Origin: Cristatella mucedo
Lineage: Eukaryota; Bryozoa; Phylactolaemata; Cristatellidae
Reading direction: 5' to 3'
DNA: 64,000 nucleotides
Assembly: GCA_009760855.2 (NCBI GenBank)
Contig: WPIO01000032.1
Coordinates: 2,549,001-2,613,000 of the forward strand
Both the position numbers and the translations under genes were made by a program. Below, piece after piece: positions 33,103 to 44,979 of this stretch. The notes beneath the pieces were generated by a model that saw only the letters and a list, made by a program, of their open reading frames with translations, had not been told where the DNA came from and made no database searches. Numbering within the stretch: position 1 is the stretch's first letter; every line of letters begins with the position of its first letter.

Positions 33103-34129
33103 CTCATCAAATGGTTCATAAAGTTAGAGAAAAAATAATTATCTTGAATTGTGCGTAATTGCTCATAGCATATTTCATTCTATAACACCATTGAACGGCT
33201 GAAACTCTTAGAGGAGAATGCCTCACAGTTGTCAGATTGGAATGATTACTACTATCTGCCGGGGCACTCTTAATCGTGTTTTTTTTAGGTTTCGCCCCTG
33301 CACTACTTTTGTTGATGTCGGGTGAAAGCATTGTTCTTTTCCAGTTGACTGAAAAATGTCTTTGCGTTGCCCGATCATATATTCCAGCAAAAGGGTATGC
33401 CCACTGCCTGTGTGAAGTTATTTTAGATATTCAGGTCATTTGAGCAACAATTGTCACATTTAAGGAACAAAATAGTTTGAAAATCTAATATTAACGATAT
33501 AGAGAACAGGGAGCACTGTGAAAAAATAGGTGAATTTTCTTAGGGGCAATTGTCTGCAATCGCTTGGGTAGGCGAGCTTATTGAGTCAGTGCATAAAAGC
33601 TCGGTTAATTCAGCTTTTAATCTTTGGAGTCTAATGGATTGTTATTCATGCGATTGTTTAGAGTCACTCGGCATGGACCAGCGATTTTCCGCTGCCAGTG
33701 AGCCATATTTTACACAACTTAATCTTAGCATAAGAATTGAATTTCCAGCGGCAAGTTGCTCGCTGCTAATTAGGCAGTCCGTAGATTCGAGTCCTGAAGC
33801 AGCGGGTAATCTCTTAGCGCTAAATGGAGGCGGTTTACTGGCAATAAGACTCCTCTTCCACCCTCCACAGGATGCCACTGACTTCCTCTGGCACTTTGCT
33901 TCTCGTCGCAGCTGGCTAAGCTTTATTATCCGATGCGAGATTTCGCCGGTGGACATCAAGCAACAAGGCGACTAACTGTGCTCTTGTATCCAACGACCAT
34001 GCATTGTAGCCAGGGGCACTTAGCACGCCCAGGAAGGAGACTTAGAAGGAACGCCATTTTGTCTTCCATGATTCAGTTTCCTGCTTGGGCTATCGATGGT
34101 TCGTAGGTAATGCTATAAATAATATAATT
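33103..34129 (+). other. aGPCR intron segment with a two-strand open region
   Basis: At 33550-33975 both strands are open for over 100 codons (141 plus, 105 minus), with higher GC than the surroundings. No motif, splice site or repeat relation is visible. It may be an unrecognised transposon piece or chance. Confidence 0.3.
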
Positions 34130-34280
34130 CATTTTTGTAACACCCTAAGAGAACTCTACCTCTATTCGGGCGCTTCACATATCTCACGGGACTCAAGCCC
34201 CTGGCCTCGGTCATCGCATACATTTACCTTGACCTCGGCACTTAAAGCTAAGCACCTTAACCACTGGGCCAAACCAGCCT
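34130..34280 (-). mobile_element. tRNA-derived SINE, family S1 (LINE-like tail)
   Basis: On the minus strand the head is CTGGTTTGGCCCAGTGGTTA (box A: GGCCCAGTGGTTAAGG), followed after about 50 bases by GGGGCTTGAGTCCC (box B-like). The tail is AAGCGCCCGAATAGAGG then AGTTCTCTTAGGGTG, which is the 3' hairpin of the L2-like LINEs. The second copy at 48575-48712 is better preserved. No clear target duplication is seen here. Confidence 0.65.
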
Positions 34281-35405
34281 GGCACTATTTTTAGTGTGAC
34301 TAAAAACCTATATCTTTTAAGACCCGTAAAAGGGATCAAAATGAACGGCGTTTTCTTTTCTTTTTTTTCTTAGCTGGCGACTCGCCGAACGGAATGCAAC
34401 CTTAATTTTGGTATCAGTTAAAAATACGTCTGCAAAAAAACGTCGTCGATGCGCGGCGTCAAGACCGACGTAAAATGTGTGCAGCCACAAGGGGGGGGGG
34501 CTCTCGGGCAGCTCGCCTTCACTAGGAAGCTGCAAGCTATTTTTTTAGTGTTGGGAAACTCAGTCTGCTTTAAAATGAGGCTAAAGAAACTTGCTCGTAA
34601 ATGCGCCGGAATTAATGGGCTTCAGCCCTTCAAATAAGGGTAACAGTTCATGCCTAAGGTGCAGCCTACACGTGCTACTGAACGGCTGGCCTTCAGCATG
34701 GCAGAGCGTCAGGCTGTGCGCGCATTCATTTCTAAAGAGGAGCCTGAAAGACGCCTCCCGAGGACGCGCCTTCGCGTGTAAAATACACCTCTGTTTGTAA
34801 AGCTTTCTGCAGTCGTTATACTGCAGGCTTTATAGGGTGTTAGCGGAGCTCTCTGGGTGATTTGTAGTGACAGCCCCAATGCTGAGCCTCAATTATGAAA
34901 TGAGAGATGATAACCATCTTTATGGATCACTCCTGCTAAGCAATTGTCAACTACCTACTTTCAAAGGAAGCTATAAAAATTGTAAACCAGATGCAAAACA
35001 TTAAATAAGTGATTGTACGCTTAATATAGGTGACTCCACTTTTTTCATCGATTCTTTGAACCTAACATGATTGCAAGAACCCAGCGATTGATTTCCTGGA
35101 GGCTAATAAAACGCGGTCCAAGCACAATAAAAAATAGTCGCTTTGTCTTTTTTTGACGAGCCAAGTTTTTCAATGCCAGTATTTGTAGCCTGTAAAATGT
35201 AATATTGACTATATTAAGAGCAGAGTTGACTATTTTTACCTGATTTTGTTGTTCATTGTTTTTTATTGTTGTTTAGCTTCCAAGTTTTTCTTTGAATCGT
35301 TTGAGAATAACCTTTGTGCCTACTGTTCGCATTAGGTCCTTTTATCCGCTTTTTAGCAGTGAAAGTGTTTGCTTGTGAAATTTAAATACTTAATAAGTCC
35401 TTAAC
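34281..35405 (+). other. aGPCR intron segment, partly GC-rich
   Basis: The 34440-34800 part is richer in GC and includes a run of ten G at about 34491. No coding motif is recognised and the open frames are short. Confidence 0.3.
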
Positions 35406-35410
35406 TCATG

Positions 35411-35420
35411 CTGGAGATAT

Positions 35421-35462
<42 letters not shown>

Positions 35463-35472
35463 ATATCTCCAG
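35411..35472. repeat. Palindrome: (TA)n flanked by CTGGAGATATGG arms
   Basis: CTGGAGATATGG at 35411-35422 and its reverse complement at 35461-35472 flank a pure TA run, giving a perfect 62-bp palindrome. It is a microsatellite expanded within a small hairpin. Confidence 0.85.
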
Positions 35473-35621
35473 AATGCATATAGGGGAAACAAGGGGCCCT
35501 AATACTGAACACCGAGGTAACCCTTACGTCACGAGCTCCCTCGATGATCGGCAGCCATGTGCTGCTATATTTTATGACATGTCTTACTGACGTGACTATA
35601 GCCAGTTTAGCAATGTGCCAG

Positions 35622-35624
<3 letters not shown>

Positions 35625-35653
<29 letters not shown>

Positions 35654-37137
35654 ATGGACTTGATAAAGCGCCCTCAGAGAACTCAATCTCTCTCTAGGGG
35701 TTTTACATTTACTGCAAAAGGAAACGCGATTGAATCGCGAGTAATATCATGCTTGATAAACAACATGAATAACATGGTTAGGGATGACATGCACAGGGTC
35801 AGCATGCAAATGTGGTTAGTGGCAGCATGCACAGTGTCAGCACCCATAAGCACATGAAGGACGCATCTCAGGAACCCACTAAATGCTGTCCTAAATAGGT
35901 GTGTCTTTAAGTTCTGTTTAAATGGGGTCAGGTCAAGGGATGTTCTGACGCAGGTAGGGAGGGAGTTCCAGGCTTTGGGAGCAAACGAACTAAATGCACG
36001 GTCTTCAAAGGATTTGAGGTTTGTACGGGGTATTTGTAGACTGTTGGATTCCGAAAAGCGGGTGGTACGATGCTTGGCCCAGATGGGGGAGTATATCTAA
36101 GGGATAGGCTGGAGCCAAAGAATGAAGTGACCTAAAAGTGAGCAACAAAACCTTGAAGTCAATCCGTTGCTTGACTGGTAGCCAGTGCAGGTCGGCGAGA
36201 AGTGGAGTAATGGGGCAACTGTGACTCTCACGACAGACAAGCCTCGCTGCAGAGTTTTGCACCAGCTGCAATCGCCTGATCGCACATGCTGGTAAGCCAG
36301 TAAGCAGTAAGTTCCAGAAGTCGAGATAGGATGTCATGAATGCATGGACCAACTTAGATGTGGTATCCTTATCTAGACAAGCCCGAATTTTAGCAATTCT
36401 ATGAAGCTGAAAATAGGCAGAGTTGACTGTGGAGCTGATATGGTCGTCTAACGAGAGGTCGCTTTGGAATATGACACCTAGATTTCGAGCTGATTCAACT
36501 AAAGATATGCTGGCAGAGCCAATTTTGAGCTTCAACCTTTCCAATTTGTGAATCGCACTGGGTTTGCCTATAACTAGTAAGTTAGTTTCATCATCGTGTA
36601 GTTTTAGAAATTGGCTGCAATGCATGTGTGGATGCCATCAATACATGCAGTAAGTGAGTTGAGAGAATAGGAGGTTCTCGAAGGCTGGGAGGGATCAAAG
36701 CAGAGGTACAACTGAGTGTCATCCGCATTGAAGTGAAAGCCTAGACTGTGCTTGACAATCACATCAGCAAGAGGGAGATTAGAAACCGTGAAAAGAACCG
36801 GATCTAGCACGGGGCCCTGAGGTAGGCCATATTTCAGAGGTACCTCAGATGATCTTTGTCCACTCACGTCAATACTCTGGAGTCTCCCAGTGTGATAGGA
36901 CCTGAACCACTGCAGAGCAGTGCCAGTGATGCCCAGGCGAGATGAGAGGCGCTCTAGAAGAACTTTGTGATCGATGGTATCAAAAGCTGCCGAAAGATCG
37001 AGCAAATCAAGCAGAGACATCTACCCATGTCTGCATTCCTACGTAGGTCGTTGTATGCTCTAAGCAATGCTGACTCTGTGGAGTGATTAGCTTCTAAAGC
37101 CAGACTGGAACTTACTAGCAAGGTGTGAGGTTTCGAT
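35625..37137 (-). mobile_element. Family A LINE, 5'-truncated, young copy, antisense in intron
   Basis: The 3' tail (ATT repeats and hairpin) lies at 35625-35700. The ORF runs on the minus strand from about 37137 in two long frames, 37020-36604 (RT motif A 'LLDLSAAFDTIDHK', motif B 'YGLPQGPVLDPVLF', and 'FHFNADDTQLYLCFD', where the catalytic YADD has become NADD) and 36625-36005 (thumb and C-terminal part), separated by a single frameshift near 36615. It is strongly similar to 2319-4640. The loss of the YADD tyrosine and the frameshift make it inactive. Confidence 0.85.
36005..37020 (-). pseudogene. Family A reverse transcriptase, frameshifted
   Basis: Two overlapping minus-strand frames of 138 and 206 codons make up one RT fragment. 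Motif A aspartate and both aspartates of the catalytic box are kept, but the box reads NADD. The second frame covers 'FLKLHDDETNLLVIGKPSA' through 'LHWLPVKQRIDFKVLLLTF'. One indel near 36615 separates them. Confidence 0.75.
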
Positions 37138-39360
37138 AGAAATTATTACTAAAAGTCACACTGGGCATTTCGAAAGAATCTGGTGATCAAATGTACCAGA
37201 TGCTGCCGAGAGATCGTTGGAGAACGGCTAAAAGGCCCTGCCATGAGATAGGAGAGTTTACCATGACGGGAACATAATTCACGTCATGGTAAACTTCGCA
37301 GCAAAGTGGCCTCTCGAAAATGGTTTACTTTAAATACCTACTGGAACTTAAGTGCAAAATCAGAAGAACTTACAATATTTTTAGTTGCCGAGTCAGCGGA
37401 CGAAATTATTTAAGTCGACGGTAATTTCAGCTATTAATGAGAATCCGACTTACACGGAGGATCTCCAAAGCATTTGAGAAAGTTAAGAGGCGAAGCTGTC
37501 GAACTCAAATTACAACAGCGTGTGATAGGAAAGTTATCCTGATTGGAAGCCATTTAAATATTTAAGCCAGAGTTACATAATTACGGGCACCTGAAAGTGT
37601 GTGGTATAATTTAAAAGGTATAAAGTGGACCTCAGTGCCGATTGATTAGACGTGGCGTAATATTCCACTTCCAGTGCCTAAGATGAATCAGATATGGTGG
37701 ACATTTGTTCCAATACGATTATGTTAACTTATAAATATCTATTATTTGGAAATCAACATGCAGAATTAAAACCATATTTCTCCATGAGAGTACTCGTACA
37801 TAGAGATGTAGTGATAATGTATGTGACTGACAGTTTCGTTGAATTTTTTTTAGAGATAATTTATATTTGTCAGACTTATAAATAGTCAACAATTGGTCAC
37901 TATTACTAAAAAACTATATAACATCACATGAAAGTTATTGGACGAATAAAATAAGAAGTTTCAACATAATATGAAGTCAAATAAAGTTCCCATCGAATAA
38001 AATTAACTTTAGGCGAGTTGTAAGTAATTTACAACTCAACAAAACTATTTGATATTACACAGCTAAGCATCTACCTATATTGGTCTATACATATCTAGTT
38101 CATCAAGTATTGAAAGGTAATATTCTTGGAGAGCATAGACGATCACCTCTGTAATGACGCTGCACTGTCGGCTGCTTTATACTATATACTTGCTCTGTAC
38201 TTTTCACTTGTAAAGGTTTAGCTAAAGGCTTTGATCTTTCATTGGGTGTTCTAGAAGCCGTTGCTTTATCAATAATGTTTCTAACGTTCTAATAACTGCA
38301 GTGATTATGGCATAGCATTTCCAAAGAGCAGGAATACTGCCCTTACGGCTGTAAGAAATATTCTTCACGCCGAAGAAATTTAGAAGTGTAGATGAAGTTG
38401 TCATATGTGTGTGTCTGGAAGAAATACGATCCATTTTATTCTTTTATATCTGACATCTACGGGTAATACGTTCAGAAATGTCTTTACAGATTTTTAGGAC
38501 ACCGGTTAGATAAATTTTTGTATCAAATATTAATCACGGTTTCATGGAATCGCATTGCAATATGCATAACATTATTGTTAAAAATGCTGAGCGGCTTTCG
38601 ACTGAATACCTTTCGTCTGTTGTAGACCATCTCTCTCATCAGCCGAACTTACAGTTGTAGCTGGAGCAACATTTGTCAAAGAAGAATCACCATTACGTCT
38701 TGCCCGAGATCTAGCTACATCACAACTACAAGCGACTAAACTTCCAGATATTGATGACCTAAGCGATTTCATTGAAAAAAATTTGAATGAATCTTGGTCA
38801 AACAGGGATCAGGTCCTGCTTTTAGCAAACCTTTTTCCTTCCGTCGTGCACGTGGAACGTATCACCGTCCGAAGTCTGCGTGAGTGAGACCAAAGGTCAA
38901 TGCCAAGGCACAGGCAAAAGCAAGCAAGGCGTTTTTATGTAAGATTAAGCTGCTTAATCTTACAGTTCCTGCCTACCATAAATGCTAATCACAACTTTAA
39001 TTACAAAATATTTGTGTAGATACAGAGGAGCACTAAATTTCTTACTATGCACTTTCTATATGCTGCAAAGGAAGCATGCCAATTTGCTAGGGATAATTTG
39101 CATTTTGTAAGGAGCCACAGACAAGTAATTAATTAGGCGCTATGGGTAAAATAAAAACAAGCTTTAATCAGGCCTGTTTAGTTTGAAATTGGGTGTCATT
39201 AACTCATAATGAATTTTATATTTTCGGAAAATTCCCCAGACATTTGAGAAAATTTCGCGTCGCACTGCATGCACAAAAGGGATAATTAATAGGCCGTGAG
39301 CTATAGGTATCACAGAGGATCTATTGCGATGTACTTTAGTAACTTAAAGATAACAATAAT
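37138..39360 (+). other. aGPCR intron segment
   Basis: Long AT-rich intron part. Positions 37230-37300 contain a short imperfect inverted repeat (TTTACCATGACG...CGTCATGGTAAA). The 64-codon minus-strand frame at 38578-38772 has no recognisable motif. No exon is identified. Confidence 0.35.
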
Positions 39361-39361
39361 G

Positions 39362-39435
39362 ATAAAAAATTTGATATAGCACCCTCAAAGAACTCAGTCT
39401 CTTTCTATGCTTTGCATTTGCTGCAAAGGAAGGAC
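39362..39435 (-). mobile_element. Family A LINE 3' tail remnant
   Basis: On the minus strand this shows the family 3' UTR end ('CCTTTGCAGCAAATGCAAAG') and hairpin ending in TATCAAATTTTTTATCATTA. Only about 75 bp remain. Confidence 0.6.
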
Positions 39436-39439
39436 AATT

Positions 39440-39850
39440 GGGTCGCCGCGATATCTAAGAGCAGGTCGGCCCTAGGTGGCAGCTGTAGACGTGTAAAGTG
39501 GTTGGACAGACAAAAATGGTGGCTTCGCTGGCACCATTGGGCGGGCGGTACTAGCGGGTATGCATACCGGACGCATGGCCAATCGTGGCCGACTCGGAAG
39601 AGGAGCGTCGGCAGAGAGTAGCAGCTGCTGGCCACCCGAAGCATACTATCCGGGTGGAGCGCGCACAGCGTTTAGCGGTGAGTTGAGAAATGGGCGTGCG
39701 TACGCATGCGCGGCAATCTGAGAGTGGGCGCCGCCCACGAGAAAAGATAGCTATTGGGTTAGCGCTTTTCTTTTTCATGTTCGGCAAAGCAGAACTCTTC
39801 GCAGCATCTGAGCACGTACTTCAGTGAAGAGCGTGAGTTTTTGAGAAGGC
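39440..39850. other. GC-rich island of unknown origin
   Basis: A sharply GC-richer block in an AT-rich intron. It holds short open frames on both strands and ends near 39860 with a GTAAATAAAATCAGCC string that could be a poly(A)-signal region of an LTR. No LTR ends, target duplications or protein motifs are seen. Possibly a solo LTR or an unknown element. Confidence 0.3.
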
Positions 39851-41955
39851 GGCGTAAATAAAATCAGCCGGGTTATAGCTGTTGGTCATTATTCACGATT
39901 ATGTGATCATCCGATGTTTTATTGCCGAGGCCATATAAAAAATGAAAGTTGTCTACAAGAAAATATTGCTAGGCAGTAGCAGGACAAAATAGCTGAAGAT
40001 TCTACCTGGATAGATAATAGCAACTATCTAAGAAATTAAAACGACAGTACAGTCGGTCATTTGCATATATTCCAAACAGAAGTAAATCTATCCATTCACT
40101 TTACAACTCACTGCAGCAAGAGAATTGATAAACAAGGATTAATTGCATGCAAGAAAAGACGTTGTAAGGCAAGCATAGTACATTTTTTTCAAGTATCATG
40201 CCCACTCGTATCAGCGAAACCACACAAGAAGTCTGCAATAGCAAGTGGTTAGTAGGGCACGTGGTTTTTAACGTGGGCTAAATCTTGAAGGTGACCAAGG
40301 AGCTAAACAATTTATATGAGCTATGCAATTCTTTTCTCCGACGCTAATTTTTGGAACAAGTTCAACGTAGGCGATTGCTCACTGTTACCTAAATCTTCAA
40401 GCATTCCTACATTTGCGTACCTGTAAAGAATTGATTGCACCATTCAAACTTAGACGTTAATGCTTCATCCTAGTTTATCGGGCAAGTTGTATTGTTATCT
40501 TAATACGCAAGTAACCTAGCCAGTGCATTAAACTGAATTGTTGAAAATTCAAGTCCATACGTCCGTGGTCCCTAGTTTGGTTACCAAAGGTGTTTGACGT
40601 CCCACTTAAGCTTTACCCGTTAGTGATTTTTACTGGACTAATACGTAGGTACAGCTGCGATGACTATCAAGCCAAATTTTACCTAGAGACAACATGTATT
40701 AAGTTACTTACATAGCTAGCTTGCACTCTAAAATTTGAAATTTGACATTTATTTGTGCGCAAAAAAATGTAGTAGTTATGAACAGGCTTTTGATTGGAGC
40801 ATTATTTGCTTATTTACCATACATACTAATGCATGTGCTAGCTGTCTATTATTTTTTAGCGGACGAATAAAAATGTACAGCCTAACCTGGACAAAAGATT
40901 ACAGCCATGCTCTGCTGTTCAATGAGTGGTTTGCTACTAAGGCTTAGCTCTGCTTTTAATTTATCTGCATGATTTAAAAATTTGCAATTTAATTTACCTG
41001 CGGCCTTTTGCTGATTGATGCTATCCCCGCGATTTCAGCGAGTAGACTTTGCTTACCTCATTCAGGTGAATCTGGCAAGCAATAGCTCGCAAAGTTTTGT
41101 GGCTTGTAAAAGCTCACCCGATTCACCTGATTCATGAGAATGTATCTTCCCGAGCTAGTCTTTTGGTATGGTCAGCTGTTTTTTGCATCGTTCGATAAGG
41201 GCTCGTTAACTTCTCAATTTACTGATAAAAGATAGCAGACCAACATTAAAATTTTCCCAAGAAGTGTCGTTAAGGAAATTCTGGACTGAGAAAATGTATT
41301 GTTAAATAGACTGATATAAACAGTCTTTATTCATGATCATTTCTTCAGGAATACTCAAAAATAGGTGTAGCTAAAGCGTCGCTAAAGTTTCAGGCTTTAC
41401 AATTAATCAATTTCTTACGAGGTTTTGTGGGCAGGTGCTCGTTTATATATTTAGCCATTGTTGAATATTATTTTCACTGACGAATAAAAGACATCATTGA
41501 GTTAAATAAAGGAATATTGTTGTTAGTAAAGACAATGAAAGAGTTACGCTTATTTTCTTGAATCCTGAACACCAATTACACTCAAATACAACGCTAGTGT
41601 TAAGTTTCTTCATCAGCATACATAATAAAATAGATAACGGCACTAAAAGAGCCTCTCCGTAATGGTAAAAGTTTTTATCTTTTAGACATCCTACCATTTA
41701 ATTTAAACACGGTTTCTTGAGTGATGTTAGTTGAAAGTAGCTTTATTTTTTAAGTTCAATTAGTTACAATTGTCAAGCCTCGTGTGGAAAACCAGTGAGC
41801 GTAGTGAAGTGCTACCCGCAATAGCTAGGATGCTTGCATAGTGATATAGCAGAGGTGACCAGCAGTGTGAACTCAAAGCTCGTATTTACAAAGTATCTCT
41901 TAATCTACCAAGTGCATATCCGAATATTTTTGTAAACTACATTTTTGAAGAAATT
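39851..41955 (+). other. aGPCR intron segment, no recognisable element
   Basis: AT-rich sequence. Short frames such as 40735-40947 lack motifs and splice support. Confidence 0.4.
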
Positions 41956-41960
41956 AACAT

Positions 41961-42113
41961 AGTGGCAGAGGAGCCTTAGCGGAAATCACAGCTGCTTGCA
42001 GTGCGAAATAAAGGATAGCCCACTGCAGGACTAGAACGCACGGCCTGAGTCGTGCAAAGCAAGCATCTTACCTCTTGGGCTAAGACTCAGGGGCTGGACC
42101 ATTATGCCATACT
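41961..42113 (-). mobile_element. tRNA-derived SINE, family S2
   Basis: On the minus strand: head GTCTTAGCCCAAGAGGTAAG (box A-like), then GTGCGTTCTAGTCCTGC (box B-like). The tail 'ATCCTTTATTTCGCACTGC' ... 'CCGCTAAGGCTCCTCTGCC' matches the copy at 18220-18385. It ends about 140 bp upstream of aGPCR exon 9. Confidence 0.6.
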
Positions 42114-42249
42114 CGTTAGGTCAGACTGACCGCCCTTAATTTACTAAGTTGATGTAAAATTATTTAATTGCTATAAGCTTTAATTCTTGCTAACTTTAAA
42201 TGAGATTTGCTGACAATAAGATTTGAATGACAATTGCTTTTACTTGTAG

Positions 42250-42482
42250 ATTTTTGTAATAGCAAAACGATCGTCCTAGATGGACTGGGGAATGTAAAGA
42301 TAACACGGACTCCCATTGAATCCTGGTTCAACCTGTCATTATGCATAACCACAAGACGTCCTCTCCTTGCCATGTATTGCCAGCCCAACTTTACAATTGG
42401 GGCTTCTTGGAAGTCGGTTATTGAAGGAGATTGCCCAGATGTAATAAGCACTTCTGAAAGAGCGCTTAAAATGCTGTTACTG
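42250..42482 (+). CDS. aGPCR exon 9: cysteine linker leading into GAIN domain
   Basis: A 233-nt exon, acceptor ...TTACTTGTAG, donor GTAAGT, phase 1 to 0. It encodes DFCNSKTIVLDGLGNVKITR, then WFNLSLCITTRRPLLAMYC, then GASWKSVIEGDCPD and a helix-like ISTSERALKMLLL. The four cysteines and the 'C....W..V...DC' ending resemble the hormone-receptor-like linker that commonly precedes the GAIN domain, although the classical HormR motif is not complete. Sequons NLS and NFT are present. The last 15 residues probably start the GAIN A helical subdomain. Confidence 0.75.
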
Positions 42483-43860
42483 GTAAGTCACGCGGTGTGA
42501 ACAACCTGGCAGTGAAGAAGGCCTTAGACAACTAAAACTGAGTTATGTTTTACTGTATTAGCATTACATCAGCTGCTAGCTGAAAGCCTAGTAATTGCAG
42601 CTGCAATCTGATTACTCGGCCTGTGTCTCTTTTGCGGTGGTACACAAGGTTACCATTAAATGATAGCTGGAGTCATGACTTAAGTCATCAATTTTAGTTT
42701 TGGTGCAGGTAATATTTGGCAAGTTAGTTGACAGCTTCGAAGGCTCTTCAGCTGCAATTTAACGGTGGTAATTTTGCAACATGCAAAGTTCGCATGTTTA
42801 AGTCTTGGATGCCTATTTACACGACCATGTAACCGTAAAGTATATGGATGAAATTCTCGTACCTGCAGGCCGCAGCTGCAGAGCTGGCTACTCAATTCGG
42901 GTTGTAACAGGATATCCTTCGATTCCAGGCATACTAACGTTGATGCAGCATGTGAAAATACTTAAATCGTGCAACAAATGTGCATGCCTTTAAACGACAG
43001 CCGTCTATTACTTCATAAAAGCCAAGAATTAAGTAGGTCTTAATTTGAACAGTTTCCTACGGTGCCATTAGAGCCTAAGCGCCTTTCAGTGTGCCTCTGG
43101 TTGAATCCAACAGACTTTATCGCATCCAGCAGAGAAAAAGTGAGAAGCGTGGCTAAATCATGAGGGTATTGAGGTAGTGACTACTATGTAAGTAGCAGCA
43201 CCTGACGGCTAGAAACGGTTTGCTACAGTCTGCAGCAGTGTATTACATGTTTTTGGAAAAAGAATTATGGAGTTGTGTTCCACACCTGCTGAGTAAACGT
43301 GTCTGTCCCCAACGGACTTTGGGCGTACAAATTGAATTAATTTATAATTTAATTTATTTAATAATGTATGATCCATAGAGACCACCACGAGGGCCTGAGG
43401 TGGCTGACATTGTTTTAGCAGTTCAGTTAGGTATGAAGGATCCAAGTCAAGACAGCTCCTGCGGGTCAGAATACAATTTGGCTCTGTACACGTTGATCGA
43501 CCTGGAGCCATCACCGCTCCTTCAGCGAAAGAGACCCACTTCTAAACGTCTGGGATTTATTCTCATTTGACTAGCCCGATTGGCTTCAGAGACCACGCCA
43601 CTAGATTATAGGCTACTTAAAGCCCGACAAGTGCTACAACTTTGCACAATGATCTTATGATTAAAACGCAAAAGTAAGATTAAGCTTTTTTTTCGCAAGC
43701 CGATATCCTGTCTTCCATAAAACTGTCTTAATAAGTTAGGGACATTGAGCTTAGTAATTTACATGTTTTTGTCACTTATACGTTCAATTACAAAAACAGA
43801 AACTTACACCGACGGACAATAAAAAGAATATTCTTGTTCTAATTAGTGTTATCATTTAAT
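42483..43860 (+). other. aGPCR intron segment, no recognisable element
   Basis: No gene or repeat recognised. A 101-codon minus-strand frame at 43209-43514 has no motif. Confidence 0.4.
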
Positions 43861-43861
43861 T

Positions 43862-44045
43862 CTGATTATAAGAATAATACACTTGATAAAGCGCCCTCAG
43901 AGAATTTAATCTCTTTCTAGGCGCTTTACATTTGCTGCAAAGGGAAAGTCAATAGAATGGTAACTAAAATCATGCTTGAAAAACAAACAAAATGAAAAAT
44001 ATGGTTAGGGGTGACATGCACAGGGTCAGCATGCAATTATTGCAC
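43862..44045 (-). mobile_element. Family A LINE 3' end, strongly 5'-truncated
   Basis: On the minus strand: 'CATGCTGACCCTGTGCATG', the shared 3' UTR, then the hairpin (AAAGCGCC...GGCGCTTT) and a TATCAAGTGTATTATTC tail. Only the last 180 bp are present. Confidence 0.75.
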
Positions 44046-44802
44046 ATGATTCAGTTTCTGATCATAATATTTGCAGAATAATTCGCAATAAATTATATGA
44101 AACATGAAAAGTACTAGTTGCCAAGATATACTGAGCCTTTCCCCCTCAAAACCGATACATACCATCATTTAAAACCTGGCTGGGCACAATTTGATTGTAA
44201 AATGAGTGAATTCAAGATCGTAGCTCCATGAACAGCAGGATTTTTCTCACAGTGCATTTTTAAAATGCAGTAGTAGGGCTTTCTTAGCTCACATGCAGGT
44301 TCTCTGCTGGTGCGAACGTGTTGCGCTTGAAAGTCTTTGGTCATACCCAGCACGCAAGAGTCACAAGTATTATTCGCGAGTAGGCAGGGACTAACAACAT
44401 TACGAGGGCGGCGTTGGCGGCCTAGATCAGTACTGACTTAAAACCAGGAGCAATCGCTGAGAACGCTTGGTATCAGAAGCGTTGGTTAATTGGAGACCCT
44501 TAGCACATTGGAGACCTTTAGCACCTGTGACTATGTAGGTGATAATTTACCTGAATGTAGACTTCTATATTGGCCGCTGTACAAAATTCTATTTACCACA
44601 GTTTTGAGTGCTTTAAATGTGAAATATTTAGTGGCTCCAACTCAATTTGGGCTACGAAAGAAAGATTGACTAAATGACATGTATACAAAAATTATTACTG
44701 CTGTAAGAAGTGCGTTTATCTTGGCCACTTATTGCAGACTTTGTCATTGCTTATATGGCAATGCAATACCCCACACCAAAAATGCAAGTTTTTTGGTTTT
44801 AG
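44046..44802 (+). other. aGPCR intron segment, no recognisable element
   Basis: Nothing supported here. Confidence 0.4.
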
Positions 44803-44979
44803 GAGCCGAGTAATATCTCCACACTGAATGAAGCTCTTTCGTCTGCATTGAGTATTGTGAAAGTATCAAATGACGAATCAAAAATGACAATCTCTCAAAT
44901 TGCCGACACTTCGTCCCTAATCAAACAAGCACTTGAAGTTATTAAAGAAGGTGGAGTTCTGACCGACGCTGAACTTAAG
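44803..44979 (+). CDS. aGPCR exon 10: GAIN domain, helical subdomain A
   Basis: A 177-nt exon, acceptor ...TGGTTTTAG, donor GTAATT, phase 0 at both ends, 59 codons. It encodes EPSNISTLNEALSSALSIVK, then MTISQIADTSSLIKQALEVI and KEGGVLTDAELK. The amphipathic helices with L-x-x-A/L repeats and a sequon (NIS) are what GAIN subdomain A looks like. Sequence similarity in this region is low between families, so the call depends on its place between exon 9 and the GPS. Confidence 0.75.

Noticed and set aside
33775-33800. tRNA-like box B (GATTCGAGTCC) on the plus strand
   Set aside because: No box A at the right distance, and no second copy or tail.
42805-42993. Small plus-strand frame near exon 9
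   Set aside because: No domain similarity, and exons 9 and 10 join in phase 0 without it.
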